Position numbers and translations under genes: made by a program
Assembly (NCBI GenBank): GCA_946566685.1
Contig: CAMNXA010000005.1
Coordinates: forward strand, 1 to 64,000
DNA from: an uncultured Lachnospiraceae bacterium
Lineage (GTDB): Bacteria > Bacillota > Clostridia > Lachnospirales > Lachnospiraceae
DNA: 64,000 nt
Direction: 5' to 3'
Part shown: in pieces, positions 61,345 to 64,000 of the stretch
Layout: each line of letters begins with the position of its first letter
How positions within the stretch are numbered: the first letter of the stretch is position 1
The notes under the pieces: generated by a model
The model's input: only the letters and a program-made list of their open reading frames with translations
What the model was told of the DNA's origin: nothing
Databases searched by the model: none

Positions 61345-62175
61345 TTGCTCTTCTCCCAGTGGAATATAACGTGTCTTTTTATGTTTGGCGGCACGGATGG
61401 AATCCAGGATCTGGTCCTCCATCAGTTCCAGATTGCGGGCTTTCCGGCGAAAAAGCGCCAGAAATTTATTATATACCCAGAAAGAATAGACCAGTACATT
61501 GTTGACCTTTCCTAGTTTGGATTTGGTGGTATGGGTGTAGTGAAGTCCGCCGATCATAGTAGGCTTTTTTGCCCGGATATATGCGATCAATTCTGTCTCT
61601 GAGGTAATATTTTCCTGTATCACAGTATAGCCGAAGCCAGCGCAGTCCGGTTTGTGAGAGTCACTGCCGCCAAAACAGGGCAGGTCAAAACGAGCGGCCA
61701 GCGTCATGGCACGCATGTTGGAATCCGCGTCCTCGCAGGCATTGTATCCTTCTATAAAATCAAACTTACGATAGATTTCGTCTGATATATTACCGCGCAG
61801 TGTGTTTTTGATGCTTAAGAATTTTTCGCCGCAGGGATGAGCCGGACCCAGGATACCGCCGTAGAGATGTACAATCTCTATCAGAAGCAGCAGGGGCAGT
61901 CCCCTCAATTCCAGAATGGGGAGTTTGGCGCCTGTGGGCATGATAATCAGCATATGTCCGGCGTTGATGGTATCGTATTCAATTCCCTTTAATACAACGA
62001 AATCATCAGGCTTTTTGGCCAGTTTTTTATAATAGCGATAGGCTTTGTAAGAGTTGTGATCGGTGATCAGCATACCCTGATAGCCCTTTTCTTTTAAGAT
62101 AGCGATATTTTCTAACAGTTCCAGCTTGCCGTCCGGTGAGCCTTCCTTTGTGTGGCAATGCATGTCCAGTTTCAT
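61342..62175 (-). CDS. PHP domain phosphoesterase
   Basis: The 277-residue protein has the PHP motifs: M-D-M-H-C-H-T-K-E-G-S, I-T-D-H-N-S-Y-K, G-P-A-H-P-C-G and G-S-D-S-H, which coordinate three metals. PHP proteins include histidinol phosphatases, DNA polymerase exonuclease domains and nucleotide phosphatases. This one is standalone with a C-terminal basic extension (about 235-277). ATG 62175. It is divergent from spoIIIAA and convergent with the CmpB gene. Confidence 0.87.
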   Translation of the reverse strand: MKLDMHCHTKEGSPDGKLELLENIAILKEKGYQGMLITDHNSYKAYRYYKKLAKKPDDFVVLKGIEYDTINAGHMLIIMPTGAKLPILELRGLPLLLLIEIVHLYGGILGPAHPCGEKFLSIKNTLRGNISDEIYRKFDFIEGYNACEDADSNMRAMTLAARFDLPCFGGSDSHKPDCAGFGYTVIQENITSETELIAYIRAKKPTMIGGLHYTHTTKSKLGKVNNVLVYSFWVYNKFLALFRRKARNLELMEDQILDSIRAAKHKKTRYIPLGEEQ

Positions 62176-62303
62176 AAAATCCCTCTTCTATTCTCAATTG
62201 TCTCTACATATTTTACCCTCTTTTGCAGGAAAATGCTACAGATTTTTTTTGTATCTTTTTTCCTGTATGGCATATTTTTAGAAAAAACCAACTGGATTTT
62301 GCT

Positions 62304-62332
62304 GTCATAACCTGGACAAAGGTTCATATATT
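62304..62332 (+). promoter_or_regulatory. Candidate sigma-E promoter of the spoIIIA operon
   Basis: GTCATAA (62304-62310) and CATATATT (62325-62332) are spaced 14 bases apart, matching the sigma-E pattern (ATA-type -35, CATA-type -10). The known spoIIIA operon is under sigma-E control in the mother cell. Confidence 0.55.
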
Positions 62333-62351
62333 GAGATAAGGGGGAAGAGGA

Positions 62352-63299
62352 ATGCGCAGGGAAGAACTTTTACGTATGTTTCCGGAAAAAATGAGGCACC
62401 GGTGGCAGGGGATGGCCGATTTATGCGACAATCTGCAAGAATTAAGGTTTCGGGCCGGGCAGCCGGTGATTGTCGTTGACGGAGGCAGGGAGAAGTATGT
62501 GGATCTGGAAGGGCGGATTGTGGACAGGCAGGATGCCGGAGCCAGAATTACGGGGCAGGAGATAGAGGAGATGATTCAGCATTTGTGCCAGTATTCCCTC
62601 TATGCTTTTGCGGATGAGATCAGACAGGGATTTCTCACAATACAGGGCGGCCATCGGGTGGGAATGGCGGGACAGGTTATCCTGGAAGACACAGGGCGCA
62701 TCAGAAATATAAAATACATACGTTATTTAAATATCCGTATTGCCAATCAAATAAAGGGAGCGGCAGATCCGGTACTTCCTTTTCTATATGAAGAGGGCAG
62801 GGTATGTAATACGCTTCTGATTTCTCCGCCGGGAGGCGGTAAGACGACCATGCTGCGGGATATCATCAGGCAGATTTCGGACGGAACGGTATACGGACAA
62901 GGTGTGAATGTCGGTGTTGTGGATGAGCGTTCGGAGATTGCGGGAAGTTATATGGGAATTCCACAGAATGATGTGGGAAGCAGGACGGATGTGCTGGACG
63001 GTTGTCCCAAGGCGGAAGGCATGATGATGCTGATCCGGTCGATGGCGCCGCAGGTGATTGCCGTGGACGAACTGGGGAGCAGCAGGGATATGGAAGCGCT
63101 GCGGATGGCGTGCGGCTGCGGCTGCAAATTGATGGCAACAATTCATGGCAGTTCTCTCTCAGAGATTCAAAATAAAAAATACATGCGCTATGTAATCGAG
63201 GAAGGGCTGTTTGACAGGTACGTGGTATTAAAACGTGCAAATGGGCGTTGTGTCATGGAGGGAGTCTATGACAGAGAAGGAAAACCATGTATAAGATAG
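62352..63299 (+). CDS. spoIIIAA: Stage III sporulation protein AA
   Basis: The 315-residue protein is the ATPase of the SpoIIIA-SpoIIQ channel that links mother cell and forespore. It has Walker A S-P-P-G-G-G-K-T-T-M-L-R-D (about 158-170) and V-D-E-R-S-E-I-A-G-S, with A-V-D-E-L-G-S-S as the Walker B-like region. It is similar to secretion ATPases. ATG 62352 has GGGGGAAGAGGA upstream. It starts the spoIIIA operon behind the sigma-E-like promoter. SpoIIIAB overlaps its end by 13 bases. Confidence 0.95.
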   Translation: MRREELLRMFPEKMRHRWQGMADLCDNLQELRFRAGQPVIVVDGGREKYVDLEGRIVDRQDAGARITGQEIEEMIQHLCQYSLYAFADEIRQGFLTIQGGHRVGMAGQVILEDTGRIRNIKYIRYLNIRIANQIKGAADPVLPFLYEEGRVCNTLLISPPGGGKTTMLRDIIRQISDGTVYGQGVNVGVVDERSEIAGSYMGIPQNDVGSRTDVLDGCPKAEGMMMLIRSMAPQVIAVDELGSSRDMEALRMACGCGCKLMATIHGSSLSEIQNKKYMRYVIEEGLFDRYVVLKRANGRCVMEGVYDREGKPCIR

Positions 63300-63805
63300 T
63301 GGGAATCTTCTGTATCCTGGCTGGCTGTATGGGACTTGGCAGACTGAAAGTAAGGCAGGAGAAGGAGCGGATCAGACATTTGCGGGAATTGATACGCATC
63401 ATACGCAGGATGCAGGATGAAATCAGTTATGGAAAGCATACACTGCCGGAAATCTGCCTGATTCTTGCAGACAATGTGGACGATTGCTATTCGCCCTGTT
63501 TCAGGGAGATCCACAGGCAGATGCTGGAAGGGGATGGCACAGGACTGAAGGAAGTCTGGGGAGAACAGATGGGAGTCTGTCTGCAAAATCTGCCCTTGCA
63601 GGAGGATGAGAGAGAGATTATCCGTCAACTGCCGGCCTGTCTGGGCCTACAGGAAGAGACGCGTCAGGCACTGGGGTTTGAGCAGGCCGTCAGATTACTG
63701 TCCGGGAAATGCCAGAAGGCGGAAGAAACCTATGAGAACAAATCAAAAATGATAGGCAGTGTCAGTATATTGGCAGGGTTGCTTTTATCGATTCTGTTGT
63801 TATGA
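63287..63805 (+). CDS. spoIIIAB: Stage III sporulation protein AB
   Basis: The 172-residue protein has an N-terminal hydrophobic segment (I-V-G-I-F-C-I-L-A-G-C-M-G-L-G), a helical cytoplasmic part (E-L-I-R-I-I-R-R-M-Q-D-E-I-S-Y-G) and a C-terminal TM segment (S-I-L-A-G-L-L-L-S-I-L-L-L). It is the second SpoIIIA channel component, similar to GspF-type platform fragments. ATG 63287 has AAGGAAA upstream, inside the end of spoIIIAA. Confidence 0.93.
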   Translation: MYKIVGIFCILAGCMGLGRLKVRQEKERIRHLRELIRIIRRMQDEISYGKHTLPEICLILADNVDDCYSPCFREIHRQMLEGDGTGLKEVWGEQMGVCLQNLPLQEDEREIIRQLPACLGLQEETRQALGFEQAVRLLSGKCQKAEETYENKSKMIGSVSILAGLLLSILLL

Positions 63806-63826
63806 GGAAACTGGTGAGGAGGATTC

Positions 63827-64000
63827 ATGAATATAAGTCTGATTTTCAAGATAGCAGCAGTGGGTATCTTGGTGACAATATTAAATCAAGTTTTAAAGTA
63901 TAGCGGCAGAGAGGAACATGCCTTTCTGATTAGCCTGGCAGGATTAATTCTTGTTTTAACTTGGATCATTCCTTATATTTATGATCTGTTTCTAATGGTG
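63827..64000 (+). CDS. spoIIIAC: Stage III sporulation protein AC (partial)
   Basis: The first 58 residues are present before the window ends; full-length SpoIIIAC is about 65. Two TM segments are visible: L-I-F-K-I-A-A-V-G-I-L-V-T-I-L-N and F-L-I-S-L-A-G-L-I-L-V-L-T-W. ATG 63827 has GAGGAGG upstream. It continues the spoIIIA operon, and spoIIIAD is expected to follow outside the window. Confidence 0.92.
   Translation, partial: MNISLIFKIAAVGILVTILNQVLKYSGREEHAFLISLAGLILVLTWIIPYIYDLFLMV

Noticed and set aside
1-64000. CRISPR array
   Set aside because: No regularly spaced direct repeats with unique spacers were seen; the tandem repeat at 5844 has two copies and strong internal hairpins.

Overview
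The window looks like chromosome from a spore-forming, moderately GC-balanced Clostridia species, most likely family Lachnospiraceae. The evidence is the start of the spoIIIA operon at the right edge, the order dgt - dnaG - rpoD - trmK - nucleoside kinase - rnpB, a ZIP transporter, AGCS and MATE transporters, two sigma-70/DUF4179 anti-sigma pairs, and several families I associate with Lachnospiraceae (DUF6171, CD1871A-type CXXC protein, CmpB-type membrane protein, DUF6320 with an acyltransferase). This placement rests on gene families and order only; no sequence search was possible.

Layout. 0-6 kb: a membrane protein with a small winged-helix regulator behind a consensus promoter that carries a palindromic operator, then a leftward nitrogen block (DUF1538 transporter, tandem PII-like protein, glutamine synthetase). 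6-21.4 kb: two chemoreceptors, a ZIP transporter, a ferredoxin-type aldo/keto reductase, sigma/anti-sigma pair 1, a MATE exporter, a sodium:alanine symporter, an atypical receiver-winged-helix regulator, a nucleoid-associated protein, an Mbeg1-like hydrolase and a glutamine amidotransferase. 21.5-30.4 kb: GH51 arabinofuranosidase, a cytoplasmic GGDEF/degenerate-EAL/LamG fusion, a DJ-1/PfpI protein, and an apparent transmembrane electron conduit (TlpA lipoprotein, small CXXC membrane protein, polyferredoxin).

30.4-41 kb is the accessory part: XRE regulators, a C39-like cysteine protease, a membrane protein with an HEYGH motif, an unknown multi-pass protein with a palindromic operator inside its promoter, two tRNA-Leu genes with consensus promoters, sigma/anti-sigma pair 2, a tandem bacteriohemerythrin, an intact IS1182-family element and an AT-rich DUF3800 gene. 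41-64 kb returns to core: GerMN lipoprotein, DUF4125, the acyltransferase/DUF6320/esterase cluster, the replication-transcription block, rnpB, a secreted trypsin-like protease, an epimerase, an ABC exporter, two CobW-type GTPases (one with a 32-histidine insert), ylmH, a PHP phosphoesterase, and spoIIIAA-AB-AC behind a sigma-E-like promoter.

Between the genes lie several families of short palindromic repeats. The most striking pattern is a 10-mer, TTATGTWAAC, seen 15 times on both strands, in several codon frames and between genes, and not seen over about 16 kb that includes the accessory region. It looks like a genome-wide DNA signal rather than a protein-coding constraint.
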